This document shows, piece by piece, positions 1 through 7,183 of a DNA stretch of 9,371 nucleotides. A program made the position numbers and the translations under genes. The stretch comes from Candidatus Thioglobus sp. (GTDB taxonomy: Bacteria > Pseudomonadota > Gammaproteobacteria > PS1 > Pseudothioglobaceae): the NCBI GenBank assembly GCA_015163925.1, contig JAAOIF010000028.1:1-9371 (forward strand). The letters are read 5' to 3'. Each line of letters opens with the position of its first letter. The first letter of the stretch is position 1. Below the pieces are notes generated by a model that was not told the DNA's origin, did not search any database, and saw only the letters and a list, made by a program, of their open reading frames with translations.

Positions 1-189
1 CGAAATGCTGTAATTTTCAAGCGTCAAATAAACTCTTGAGGCAATTGAAATTGCAATAATTGCGGCAAATAATCCTAATAAAAATCGGTAAAGGTCAATA
101 ATTTCCGTGCAGCCAATCTCAATAATCCGATGCCCCTCACTCGGCTCAATTCCTGTGGTTTCGGTGTCTAACATAATCAGTCTTTCCAT
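1..189 (-). CDS. dnaQ: DnaQ-type 3'-5' exonuclease N-terminus, joined in frame to an unrelated hydrophobic segment; runs off the window
   Basis: DnaQ is the proofreading 3'-5' exonuclease (epsilon) subunit of DNA polymerase III. Reading down from the ATG at 189, residues 1-31 match the family: the Exo I motif LDTETTG, with acidic metal ligands D8 and E10, followed by EGHRIIEIG. In the family a stretch such as NRRLTG and the Exo II/III motifs should come next. Instead, from about residue 32 (base 96 downward) the open frame encodes [10 protein letters not shown] followed by AAIIAISIA, which looks like a membrane helix and not like any part of DnaQ. I checked both other frames beyond the junction and neither recovers the expected DnaQ sequence, so a simple frameshift does not explain it. 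All 63 codons are open to the window edge. The gene is divergent from rpoZ. It may be a truncated dnaQ, a rearranged locus or an assembly chimera. The DnaQ call for residues 1-31 is firm; the nature of the rest is unknown. Confidence 0.72.
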   Translation of the reverse strand, partial: MERLIMLDTETTGIEPSEGHRIIEIGCTEIIDLYRFLLGLFAAIIAISIASRVYLTLENYSIS

Positions 190-240
190 GATTTGTTTTC
201 GTGTAAAATCTTTCCATTTTATCGTATTTGGATTAGAATT
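190..240. promoter_or_regulatory. Short divergent spacer between dnaQ and rpoZ
   Basis: These 51 bases separate the two divergent start codons, so the promoters for both genes must lie here or overlap the 5' ends of the genes. It is AT-rich. TAAAAT at 204-209 is a possible -10 for rpoZ, but I see no good -35 at the right distance. On the minus strand, TAAAAT and TACGAT sequences could serve dnaQ. A GGA at 230-232, eight bases before the rpoZ ATG, is the only ribosome-binding element. The promoter role is inferred from gene arrangement, not from strong motifs. Confidence 0.3.
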
Positions 241-576
241 ATGGCAAGAGTAACTGTTGAAGAGTGTTTGGATTTTGTAGATAATCGTTTTGAATTAGTC
301 TTAGTTGCCGCTAAACGAGCGCATCAACTCAGCTCCGGCGGCTACCGCTCAACCCTTGATGTCGGCAAGGATAAGCCCACCGTAGTCGCCCTCAGAGAGA
401 TTGAAGCCGGCTTGATTAATGCCTCAATTTTGACCGAAGAATACGATATGGAAGTCAAATTAAGTGCTAATGAAAAACTCGCCGATGGTGCAAAAATGGC
501 TGAAGTAGAAGCCGAATTAGCAACCACCAAAATCGATGAAGTTGCCGATGAAATGACCGAAGTCGTAGAAAAATAA
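241..576 (+). CDS. rpoZ: RNA polymerase omega subunit
   Basis: Omega is the small RNA polymerase subunit that clamps the C-terminal part of beta-prime and helps assemble the enzyme; in many proteobacteria it contributes a ppGpp site. The product is 111 residues and begins [20 protein letters not shown], the classic omega N-terminus. It continues with [13 protein letters not shown] and then [13 protein letters not shown], the most conserved block of the family. The open frame extends upstream to a TTG at 193, but those 16 residues are not omega-like, while MARVTVE fits the family exactly, so the ATG at 241 is chosen. The protein is about 20 residues longer than E. coli omega because of an acidic, Glu/Ala-rich C-terminal tail (residues 80-111). 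In many gammaproteobacteria rpoZ sits between gmk and spoT; here neither is adjacent, and acs follows after a terminator. Codons in the second half end mostly in C or A, unlike the G/T-ending codons of acs. Confidence 0.95.
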   Translation: MARVTVEECLDFVDNRFELVLVAAKRAHQLSSGGYRSTLDVGKDKPTVVALREIEAGLINASILTEEYDMEVKLSANEKLADGAKMAEVEAELATTKIDEVADEMTEVVEK

Positions 577-595
577 CCACTATTTTTATGATTTT

Positions 596-623
596 AAAAT
601 GATGCTTTTGCGTCATTTTTTTT
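596..623 (+). terminator. Rho-independent terminator after rpoZ
   Basis: Bases 596-605 (AAAATGATGC) pair with 610-619 (GCGTCATTTT) to give a 10-bp stem with one G-U pair and a TTTT loop. An unbroken run of T covers 616-623. It starts 20 bases after the rpoZ stop and ends only 17 bases before the acs ATG. It should end the rpoZ transcript, and it leaves almost no room for a separate acs promoter and leader. Confidence 0.85.
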
Positions 624-640
624 ATCTATTTTTTTAAAAT

Positions 641-2563
641 ATGAAAACCTATCCTATTGCAAAATCTGCGGCTGCCACTTGGTGTGATGCGGCGGAGTAT
701 GAGAAAATGTATTCTGAGTCAATTAGTGATTCTGATGGGTTTTGGGCTCGGCAGGCGAAATTATTTTTGGATTGGAAAAAGCCTTGGAAAACTACCTCAA
801 ATGTTGATTTTCAGCAGGGCAAAATCGAGTGGTTTAAGGGCGGCGAGCTGAATGTTTGTTACAATTGCATTGACCGGCATTTGCCCGAAAAAGCCCATCA
901 TACCGCTATTATTTGGGAGGGAGACGAGCCAGAAATCAGCCAAAAAATTAGTTATCAGCAGCTGCATAATTCAGTGGCAAAATTGGCAAATGGCTTGAAA
1001 AAACTTGGGGTAAAAAAGGGCGACAGAGTCTGTATTTATATGCCGATGATTTTAGAGGCAAGCTTTGCAATGCTGGCGTGCGCACGGATTGGGGCGATTC
1101 ATTCAGTAGTATTTGGCGGATTTTCGCCCGAAGCGTTGAAGGATAGAATTTTGGATTCAAGCTGCAAAATCGTCATTACCGCTGATGAGGGGCGGCGTGG
1201 AGGCAAAACCATTGCTTTGAAGAAAAATGTGGATAAAGCCATTATTTCTTGTGATTGTGTGGAGGCAGTAATTGTGGTCAAAAACACTGGCGTAGCAATG
1301 GATTTGGGCGAGCGAGATGTTAGTTATGATGAGCTAATTGCTGATGTTTTGCCCGAGTGCCCGTGCGAGGCATTTGACGCTGAAACGCCATTATTTATCC
1401 TTTACACTTCCGGCTCAACCGGCAAGCCTAAAGGGGTTTTGCATACCTCCGGCGGCTATTTGTTGTATGCGGCGATGACTCATAAATACACTTTTGATTA
1501 TCAGCCCGGCGAGGTGTATTGGTGCACGGCGGATGTCGGCTGGGTGACCGGGCATTCCTATATTGTGTATGGTCCGCTGGCGAATGGGGCGACTACGCTG
1601 ATGTTTGAGGGCGTGCCGAATTACCCTGACGCAGCGCGGTTTTGGCAGGTAATTGATAAACATAATGTTAATATTTTTTACACAGCGCCGACTGCAATCC
1701 GCTCTCTGATGGGTGCTGGAGACGATTTTGTCAAGCAGACTTCACGCCAGAGTTTGCGGATTTTGGGCACTGTCGGCGAGCCGATTAACCCTGAGGCTTG
1801 GGAGTGGTATTACAATATTGTTGGAAATGGCAAGTGTCCGCTGGTGGATACTTGGTGGCAGACTGAGACCGGCGGGCATATGATTACCCCGCTGCCGTAT
1901 GCGACTGCGCTGAAGCCCGGCTCGGCGAGTAAGCCGTTTTTTGGGATTGAGCCGCAAGTGGTAAATGAAAATGGCGAAGTGCTTGAGGGCGAGGCGGAGG
2001 GGATTTTGGTGCTGGCGCGCTCGTGGCCGGGGCAAATGCGGACTTTATATAATAATCATCAGCGTTTTATGCAAGCTTATTTCACAGATTTTGCCGGCAA
2101 ATATTTTGCTGGCGATGGGGTAAAACGCGATTCTGACGGCTATTATTGGATTACCGGCAGAGTTGATGATGTGCTAAATGTCTCCGGGCATCGGCTCGGA
2201 ACTGCTGAAATTGAATCGGCGTTAGTGTTGCATTCTCAGGTGGCTGAGGCGGCTGTGGTCGGAATTTCGCATAAAATTAAGGGGCAAGGAATTTATGCTT
2301 TTGTTTCAATTATTAATAATGCTCAAGAGAGTGAAAATTTGCGTGCTGAATTGGTGCAATTAGTGCGTTCGGAAATTGGGGCAATTGCAAATGTGGATAA
2401 AATTCAGTTTGCCAAAAATCTGCCGAAAACCCGCAGCGGTAAGATTATGCGGCGGATTTTGAGGAAAATTGCTAATGGAGATTTTGCCGATTTAGGCGAT
2501 ACTTCAACCTTAGCCGAGCCGGAAGTTTTGCAAGATTTGATAAGCAAAAGGCAGAAAACTTAA
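641..2563 (+). CDS. acs: Acetyl-CoA synthetase, AMP-forming
   Basis: This cytoplasmic enzyme activates acetate: acetate + ATP + CoA gives acetyl-CoA + AMP + PPi through an acetyl-adenylate, allowing growth on low acetate. The 640 residues make a complete ANL-superfamily protein close to the 652 of E. coli Acs. Visible parts in order are the N-terminal Acs domain ([17 protein letters not shown]), the ATP-binding P-loop [11 protein letters not shown] at 255-265, [11 protein letters not shown] at 378-387, the substrate-pocket motif [10 protein letters not shown] at 403-412 (the second Trp, W406, matches the residue that limits Acs to short acyl chains), the hinge GRVDD at 506-510, and [11 protein letters not shown] at 595-605. 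K601 is the catalytic lysine that in studied relatives is switched off by acetylation. The ATG at 641 gives the family N-terminus, but no Shine-Dalgarno precedes it: the upstream bases are a T-run and TAAAAT. Most codons end in G or T. Confidence 0.97.
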   Translation: MKTYPIAKSAAATWCDAAEYEKMYSESISDSDGFWARQAKLFLDWKKPWKTTSNVDFQQGKIEWFKGGELNVCYNCIDRHLPEKAHHTAIIWEGDEPEISQKISYQQLHNSVAKLANGLKKLGVKKGDRVCIYMPMILEASFAMLACARIGAIHSVVFGGFSPEALKDRILDSSCKIVITADEGRRGGKTIALKKNVDKAIISCDCVEAVIVVKNTGVAMDLGERDVSYDELIADVLPECPCEAFDAETPLFILYTSGSTGKPKGVLHTSGGYLLYAAMTHKYTFDYQPGEVYWCTADVGWVTGHSYIVYGPLANGATTLMFEGVPNYPDAARFWQVIDKHNVNIFYTAPTAIRSLMGAGDDFVKQTSRQSLRILGTVGEPINPEAWEWYYNIVGNGKCPLVDTWWQTETGGHMITPLPYATALKPGSASKPFFGIEPQVVNENGEVLEGEAEGILVLARSWPGQMRTLYNNHQRFMQAYFTDFAGKYFAGDGVKRDSDGYYWITGRVDDVLNVSGHRLGTAEIESALVLHSQVAEAAVVGISHKIKGQGIYAFVSIINNAQESENLRAELVQLVRSEIGAIANVDKIQFAKNLPKTRSGKIMRRILRKIANGDFADLGDTSTLAEPEVLQDLISKRQKT

Positions 2564-2576
2564 AGGCAAAAAACTT
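2547..2576 (+). repeat. 15-bp in-frame tandem duplication spanning the acs stop codon
   Basis: Bases 2547-2561 (AAAGGCAGAAAACTT) are repeated at 2562-2576 with one change (AAAGGCAAAAAACTT). Because 15 is a multiple of three, the second copy stays in the acs frame. The first copy reads Arg-Gln-Lys-Thr-TAA and the second would read Arg-Gln-Lys-Thr-TGA. The acs C-terminus and its stop are therefore effectively doubled, with a synonymous CAG/CAA difference and two different stops. Confidence 0.8.
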
Positions 2577-2597
2577 GAGGATTAATTAACAATTTTT

Positions 2598-2614
2598 GCT
2601 GTGAAAAACGCAGC
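2598..2614 (+). terminator. Weak hairpin between acs and gyrA
   Basis: GCTGTG at 2598-2603 pairs with CGCAGC at 2609-2614 (six pairs, one of them T-G) around an AAAAA loop. Only TTT follows before AGG, so it is at best a weak terminator of acs. It also lies where the -35 region of the gyrA promoter would be, so it could instead affect that promoter. Confidence 0.3.
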
Positions 2615-2621
2615 TTTAGGA

Positions 2622-2627
2622 TATAAT
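2622..2627 (+). promoter_or_regulatory. Candidate -10 box of the gyrA promoter
   Basis: A perfect TATAAT lies 29 bases before the gyrA ATG, which would give a leader of roughly 20 bases. No convincing -35 exists: the best TTG-type hexamer, TTGCTG at 2596-2601, is 20 bases away, too far for typical sigma-70 spacing. The leader contains no Shine-Dalgarno. The call rests on the exact -10 match and its position. Confidence 0.4.
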
Positions 2628-2656
2628 AAAAACCAATTTAACTCACCCTTTTTTGT

Positions 2657-5320
2657 ATGTCTGATAAGCCTGAAAATCCGCAAGATTTAAACACTAATCC
2701 CCAGCCGAATTTCCCCATTGTAACTATTGAAGATGAAATGCGCGATTCCTATTTGGAATACGCTATGAGTGTGATTGTCGGGCGGGCGCTGCCTGATGTG
2801 CGGGACGGGCTGAAACCGGTGCATCGGCGGGTTTTGTATGCGATGGATGTGCTTGGAAATGATTATAATAAGTCTTACAAAAAGTCCGCTCGGATTGTCG
2901 GTGATGTGATTGGTAAATATCATCCGCACGGCGATACGGCAGTGTATGACACGATTGTGCGTATGGCGCAGCCGTTTTCCATGCGTAATATTCTGATTGA
3001 TGGGCAGGGTAATTTTGGCTCAGTGGATGGCGACAGAGCTGCTGCTATGCGTTATACTGAAATTCGGATGGCAAAATTATCGCATGAATTATTGCGTGAT
3101 TTAGAGAAAAATACTGTTGATTTTATTGATAATTATGATGGCTCAGAATCCGAGCCGAGTGTGCTGCCGACCCGTGTGCCGAATTTATTGCTGAATGGCT
3201 CATCGGGCATAGCAGTGGGCATGGCGACCAATATTCCGCCGCATAATTTGTCTGAAGTGGTGAATGCTTGCCTGCAAGTTATTGATAATGAAAGCGTTAG
3301 TCTTGATGAATTATTGGCGATTATGCCCGGTCCGGATTTTCCCACAGCCGGTATTATCAACGGCTCATCGGGCATTCGGCAGGCTTATGAGACCGGCAAG
3401 GGCAAGATTTATTTGCGTTCAGTTTCGCATGTGGAGGGCGAGGACAAGCAAAATATTGTGGTAACCGAGCTGCCGTATCAGGTCAATAAAGCCAAGCTGA
3501 TTACCAAAATTGCCGAGTTAGTTAAGGAAAAACGCATTGATGGAATTACTGGTCTGCGGGACGAATCCGACAAGGACGGAATGCGTATGGTGGTTGAGCT
3601 GCGGCGTGGCGAGGTGCCGGAAGTGATGCTGAATAATTTGTATAAACTGACCGAAATGCAAACGGTTTTTGGGATAAATATGGTGGCGATTGACAAGGGA
3701 ATGCCGAAGCTGATGACGCTCCGGGGCATACTTGATGCGTTTATTGCTCATCGGCGTGATGTGGTAACGCGGCGCTCGATTTTTGAGCTGAACAAGGCGC
3801 GCTCCAGAGCTCATTTGTTGGAAGGATTAGCGGTTGCCTTGCACAATATTGACGAGATTATTAAGCTTATTAAGGCTGCTAAAAATCCGACTGATGCCAA
3901 GCAAGATTTGATTGCTAAAACTTGGCAAGGCAGCGTTATTAAAGACTTAATCGGCGATAGAGATATGGAAATGTTCAAGCCAGAAGCCCTGCCGCCAAAG
4001 CTTGGTTTGCAGAAAAATGGCGATTATCAGCTGAGTGAAAATCAGGCTCAAGCGATTTTAGATTTGAAATTACACCGCCTGACCGGCTTAGAAAAAGACA
4101 AAATTTTTGATGAATTTAACGAGCTTTTAGAGCAAATAAAATACCTGCTTGATGTCTTGCAAAACCCTGAAAAACTGATGCAAGTAATTCGCGATGAGCT
4201 GATTGAAATTCGCGATAATTTCTCCAGTGAGCGGCTGAGTAAAATTCTGCAAGACAAAATTGACCTGACTTTAGAAGACCTAATTGCCCAAGAGGAACGG
4301 GTGATAACGCTTTCGCACGGCGGTTATGTGAAGGCTCAATCGCTAAGTGATTATCAGGCTCAACGCCGCGGCGGCAAGGGCAAGGCGGCTACTAAAATGA
4401 AAGATGAGGATTTTGTCGATCAGCTTTTTGTTGCTAATTCGCATGACACTGTTTTGTGCTTTTCATCCAGCGGAAAAGTGCATTGGCTCAAGGTTTATGA
4501 GCTGCCGATGGCTTCCAGAATTTCACGCGGCAAGCCGATTGTAAATTTATTACCACTTGAAAAAGACGAAGTTATTAACGCCATTTTGCCGGTCGCCGAA
4601 TTTGACGAAAAGCATTTTGTATTTATGGTTACCAGCAGCGGCACTTGCAAAAAAACCGCACTCAGCAATTTTGCCAGACCTCGCCGCGGCGGCATTATCG
4701 CCATAGAATTACGGGAAAAAGACAAATTAGTCGGCGTAGAAATCACCTCCGGCGAGCATGATATTATGCTATTTTCAGCCAACGGAAAATCAATCAGATT
4801 CAAAGAAAGCGATGTCCGAGTGGTCGGCAGAACAGCCATCGGCGTTCGCGGAGTCCGGCTCAAAGACGGCGATGAAGTAGTCTCAATGATTATCGCCAAA
4901 GAGGACGCGCCAATCCTCACTGCAACCGAAAAAGGCTACGGCAAACGCACTTCCATAGACGAATATCGGACTCAAACCCGAGCCGGCAGCGGCGTTATTT
5001 CCATCAAAACCAGCGCCAGAAACGGCAAAGTCATCGGCGCAATTCAGGTAACTGATGAGGACGAAATGATGCTAATTTCCAACAAAGGCACGCTGGTTCG
5101 CACTCGTGCCGCGGATGTTTCCATCATCGGCCGCAACACTCAGGGCGTTACTCTTATCAAAATCGCCAAGGGTGAAAAATTAGTCTCAGTCGCCAAAATC
5201 GCCGAAACTGATGATGAAAATTCTGATGCTGAAAACTCCGAAAACCCTGAAAATTCTGATGCTTTTAATGACTCTGAAAATGTTGAAAACTCTGAAAATT
5301 CCGAGCCGGCAGATGAGTAA
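2657..5320 (+). CDS. gyrA: DNA gyrase subunit A
   Basis: GyrA is the DNA breakage-reunion subunit of gyrase (A2B2), which introduces negative supercoils using ATP hydrolysed by GyrB. The 887 residues are full length (E. coli 875). After an 11-residue-longer N-terminus come [20 protein letters not shown], the winged-helix region [10 protein letters not shown] (89-98), and AAAMRYTE with catalytic Y133, equivalent to E. coli Y122. The GyrA box QRRGGKG at 569-575 is diagnostic of gyrase rather than ParC and starts the DNA-wrapping beta-pinwheel, whose repeats run to about residue 849. The tail, about 850-887, is acidic and repetitive (ENSE, NPENS). T94 corresponds to E. coli S83 in the quinolone-resistance region; Thr is a normal residue there in several bacteria. 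Codon choice changes within the gene: the first two thirds favour G/T endings, and from about 4500 onward C/A endings dominate. The gene is likely transcribed from its own promoter. Confidence 0.98.
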   Translation: MSDKPENPQDLNTNPQPNFPIVTIEDEMRDSYLEYAMSVIVGRALPDVRDGLKPVHRRVLYAMDVLGNDYNKSYKKSARIVGDVIGKYHPHGDTAVYDTIVRMAQPFSMRNILIDGQGNFGSVDGDRAAAMRYTEIRMAKLSHELLRDLEKNTVDFIDNYDGSESEPSVLPTRVPNLLLNGSSGIAVGMATNIPPHNLSEVVNACLQVIDNESVSLDELLAIMPGPDFPTAGIINGSSGIRQAYETGKGKIYLRSVSHVEGEDKQNIVVTELPYQVNKAKLITKIAELVKEKRIDGITGLRDESDKDGMRMVVELRRGEVPEVMLNNLYKLTEMQTVFGINMVAIDKGMPKLMTLRGILDAFIAHRRDVVTRRSIFELNKARSRAHLLEGLAVALHNIDEIIKLIKAAKNPTDAKQDLIAKTWQGSVIKDLIGDRDMEMFKPEALPPKLGLQKNGDYQLSENQAQAILDLKLHRLTGLEKDKIFDEFNELLEQIKYLLDVLQNPEKLMQVIRDELIEIRDNFSSERLSKILQDKIDLTLEDLIAQEERVITLSHGGYVKAQSLSDYQAQRRGGKGKAATKMKDEDFVDQLFVANSHDTVLCFSSSGKVHWLKVYELPMASRISRGKPIVNLLPLEKDEVINAILPVAEFDEKHFVFMVTSSGTCKKTALSNFARPRRGGIIAIELREKDKLVGVEITSGEHDIMLFSANGKSIRFKESDVRVVGRTAIGVRGVRLKDGDEVVSMIIAKEDAPILTATEKGYGKRTSIDEYRTQTRAGSGVISIKTSARNGKVIGAIQVTDEDEMMLISNKGTLVRTRAADVSIIGRNTQGVTLIKIAKGEKLVSVAKIAETDDENSDAENSENPENSDAFNDSENVENSENSEPADE

Positions 5321-5343
5321 AAAATAATACGAGCCTAATTATT

Positions 5344-6261
5344 GTGAAAAAATTTAATCTCAACGAGGCGCAAGAAATTCATAACTATTACCAAGAATTT
5401 GGCTATGTGGTGATAAAAAATGTTATCAGCGCTAGCAAAATAAATCGCTTTCTCGGCGCTTATCAGCAGATAAAGAAAAATCGGTTTTTTGTCTATTATT
5501 CGCAATCAATTCATATTGTGACTAAGCCGATTTTGAATGAATTTTCTTACATCAAAGAATCTATGCAAAACGCTAGCAGATTGGCGTTTTTTAAAGATTT
5601 TTCAAAAAGTTTTCAGCAATGTATTTATGCTGAAAATGTGTCTGTGGCGTTGTCTAAAATCAGCAAAAAAGAAAAACATACCTCATGGCAAAATATGTTT
5701 TTTGACCAATCGGTCGGGACTGTGGAGCATCAGGATTCTTGGTATTTAGACACCGAGCCGCCGGGCAATTTGATAGGCGTATGGTATGCTTTAGAGGATA
5801 TTCACCCAGATTCTGGGGCTTTTTTTGTAGTGCCGAAATCGCATAAAATTGGCTTATTGGACCGAAATTCTTATCCAAATCATAATGATTTTGTGAATGC
5901 CACAAAACAACAAATTGCAAAATTTGGGGTTGATAAAAAAGCTATGTGTTTGCAAAAAGGTGATATTCTTTTATGGCATCCATATTTGGTGCATGGAGCG
6001 TTTCAAGCGGCGGATGAATCCAAGAGCAGAAAGTCTTTCACAGCGCATTTTTATCCCAGCGAATTTAAGGCAAAAGATACCGAAAAGAGCAAAATATTAT
6101 CAATCTACGACCACAAAAATCCCAAAAAAACCGAAAACAAAAACATCTATTCTGCTTATAAATTCAACGATTATTTTTACAATATTTTGGTTTATATTTT
6201 GTATGCAAAGGGTTTTTTATTCAAAAGAAAAATATTCTCAATGCGCCGTGAGGATTACTAA
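5344..6261 (+). CDS. Phytanoyl-CoA dioxygenase (PhyH)-family Fe(II)/2-oxoglutarate oxygenase
   Basis: Members of this family use Fe(II), O2 and 2-oxoglutarate to hydroxylate or otherwise oxidise a small or lipid-like substrate. The 305-residue product shows the full iron site: H129 and D131 in EHQDSWYLD, and distal H217 in HPYLVHG. R229 in SRKSF, 12 residues later, is the expected 2-oxoglutarate anchor. The N-terminal FGYVVIKNVIS and central VWYALEDIHPDSGAFFVVPKSH are also typical of PhyH. The substrate cannot be read from sequence. The last 45 or so residues are aromatic and basic (YFYNILVYILYAKGFLFKRK) and could touch membrane. The start is GTG at 5344, 23 bases after the gyrA stop; no ATG near the 5' end would keep the N-terminal motif. 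No clear Shine-Dalgarno is present, and it may be read through from gyrA. The gene is visibly more AT-rich than gyrA, which suggests acquisition by transfer. Confidence 0.88.
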   Translation: MKKFNLNEAQEIHNYYQEFGYVVIKNVISASKINRFLGAYQQIKKNRFFVYYSQSIHIVTKPILNEFSYIKESMQNASRLAFFKDFSKSFQQCIYAENVSVALSKISKKEKHTSWQNMFFDQSVGTVEHQDSWYLDTEPPGNLIGVWYALEDIHPDSGAFFVVPKSHKIGLLDRNSYPNHNDFVNATKQQIAKFGVDKKAMCLQKGDILLWHPYLVHGAFQAADESKSRKSFTAHFYPSEFKAKDTEKSKILSIYDHKNPKKTENKNIYSAYKFNDYFYNILVYILYAKGFLFKRKIFSMRREDY

Positions 6262-6311
6262 TTTGTTAAATTTTTTAAGGTAAAATCTTGTTAAAACTAA
6301 GTGGAAAACTT

Positions 6312-6872
6312 ATGAATAATTTCAATAAAATCGCTATAATTTTAGCCTTGCTGATGTCGGGAATTGCTATGTCTGCGGGGCTTCACGAGGGTATGGAGCA
6401 TTCCAAAACTCACTCTGGGAAACCGGTTTTGACTGAGGCTGGAACTGATGCTTTTGCAACTTTGCAAGAGGCAATTAGGGCGTTGGAAGCCGACCCGAAA
6501 ACCAATTGGAACAAGGTAAATCTCGAGGCTTTGCGGCTGCATTTGCTGGAAATGAATGATATGGTTTTGAATGTGAAAGTGCGGCAAAACCATATCAGCA
6601 AAGGCTTTGCCGCGATTGTAACGCCGACCACAGACCGAGCTTTGCAATCGTTGAAAAAGGTATTTTCGGCTCACCCGGCGCAGATGAAAAAAGAGAGCGG
6701 CTGGGATATGAAAGTTAGCAATAATTCCGGCGTTTTCACCCTAAAAATTACTACTGAAAATGCCTCAGAAGTCGCTAAAATTAGGGGTTTGGGTTATATC
6801 GGCGTAATGGCTTACGGCGGACATCACCAGCCACATCATTGGGCAATCGCCTCCGGCAACAATCCGCATTAA
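6312..6872 (+). CDS. Exported histidine-rich protein of unknown function
   Basis: I do not recognise a named family with a known function. The 186-residue product starts with a clear signal peptide: MNNFNK, a hydrophobic stretch IAIILALLMSGIA, and a likely cleavage after MSA at residue 22. The mature protein is therefore periplasmic or secreted, about 164 residues. It has two His clusters: H25, H30 and H34 just after the cleavage site, and GGHHQPHHW (169-177) near the C-terminus, with H186 last. Between them lie two helical-looking stretches (FATLQEAIRALEADP; LEALRLHLLEMNDMVL) and RGLGYIGVMAYGG. The His pattern suggests metal binding, which is an inference. A TTG at 6288 in the same frame has a better AAGG Shine-Dalgarno seven bases upstream and would add eight residues to the n-region. 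I prefer the ATG at 6312, which gives a standard signal peptide and has GGA eight bases upstream. The gene follows the PhyH gene by 50 bases. Confidence 0.75.
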   Translation: MNNFNKIAIILALLMSGIAMSAGLHEGMEHSKTHSGKPVLTEAGTDAFATLQEAIRALEADPKTNWNKVNLEALRLHLLEMNDMVLNVKVRQNHISKGFAAIVTPTTDRALQSLKKVFSAHPAQMKKESGWDMKVSNNSGVFTLKITTENASEVAKIRGLGYIGVMAYGGHHQPHHWAIASGNNPH

Positions 6873-6931
6873 ATGACAATTTCCTTGCCGTCTCCCTGAA
6901 CAAAACCTGTCTCCCTGAACCGTTACTGTCA

Positions 6932-6950
6932 CCCTGAACTTGATTCAGGG
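6932..6950 (+). repeat. Palindromic 19-mer, copy 1
   Basis: CCCTGAACTTGATTCAGGG folds as CCCTGAA / TTCAGGG with loop CTTGA. It is preceded by CTGTCA and followed by TCTCA, flanks shared with the other copies. Similar sequences are scattered through intergenic regions of many bacteria as REP- or MITE-like dispersed elements (general knowledge, not searched here). Confidence 0.85.
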
Positions 6951-6960
6951 TCTCAGCTCT

Positions 6961-7028
6961 TGCTTTTGCTTTTGCTTTTGCTTTTGCTTTTCATTAATAA
7001 TTAACCATTAATAATTAACAATTACCTC
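6961..7028 (+). repeat. Composite microsatellite cassette, copy 1
   Basis: Five perfect TGCTTT hexamers (6961-6990) and one T are followed by two perfect copies of the 14-mer CATTAATAATTAAC (6992-7005 and 7006-7019), then the fixed end AATTACCTC (7020-7028). Palindrome copy 2 begins three bases later. The same three-part order recurs at 7184-7274 with different unit numbers. Confidence 0.85.
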
Positions 7029-7031
7029 TCT

Positions 7032-7050
7032 CCCTGAACTTGATTCAGGG
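7032..7050 (+). repeat. Palindromic 19-mer, copy 2
   Basis: Identical to copy 1 over all 19 bases. It is followed by TCTCATCCAG, a flank also present next to the degraded copy near 8893. Its core at 7035-7048 is a perfect 14-bp inverted repeat with 7088-7101 in copy 3. Confidence 0.85.
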
Positions 7051-7085
7051 TCTCATCCAGCCAGTCCGATTTTTATAATATGAGA

Positions 7086-7104
7086 TTCTGAATCAAGTTC
7101 AGAA
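7086..7104 (-). repeat. Palindromic 19-mer, copy 3, inverted, with compensatory stem changes
   Basis: On the minus strand this reads TTCTGAACTTGATTCAGAA flanked by CTGTCA and TCTCAT, the same order as copy 1. The outer stem has changed from CCC/GGG to TTC/GAA on both arms, so pairing is kept while the sequence differs. Confidence 0.82.
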
Positions 7105-7183
7105 TGACAGTGTGGGGGGAGTTCAGAATTACAAGGGGTTGGATTTTAGAATGACAGTGTGGCTGGTCTCCGCCCTACTCTCT

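Noticed and set aside
1..96. Simple frameshift in dnaQ
   Set aside because: The two other frames after residue 31 contain stops or no DnaQ-like sequence, so the downstream DNA is not dnaQ in any frame.
193..240. Upstream TTG start for rpoZ adding 16 residues
   Set aside because: The added residues are unlike omega, while the ATG at 241 gives the family N-terminus MARVTVE exactly.
2936..2938. GyrA T94 (E. coli position 83) as a quinolone-resistance mutation
   Set aside because: Thr is the natural residue at this position in several bacteria, and the second hotspot, D98 (E. coli 87), is unchanged, so resistance cannot be claimed.
4495..4920. 141-codon open frame on the minus strand inside gyrA
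   Set aside because: It is antisense to the conserved gyrase pinwheel domain and shows no protein family features; the C/A-rich sense codons simply leave the other strand free of stops.
5897..6283. 128-codon plus-strand frame overlapping the 3' part of the PhyH gene
   Set aside because: It lies in another frame of a gene with intact catalytic motifs and has a lysine- and isoleucine-rich composition expected from AT-rich shadow sequence.
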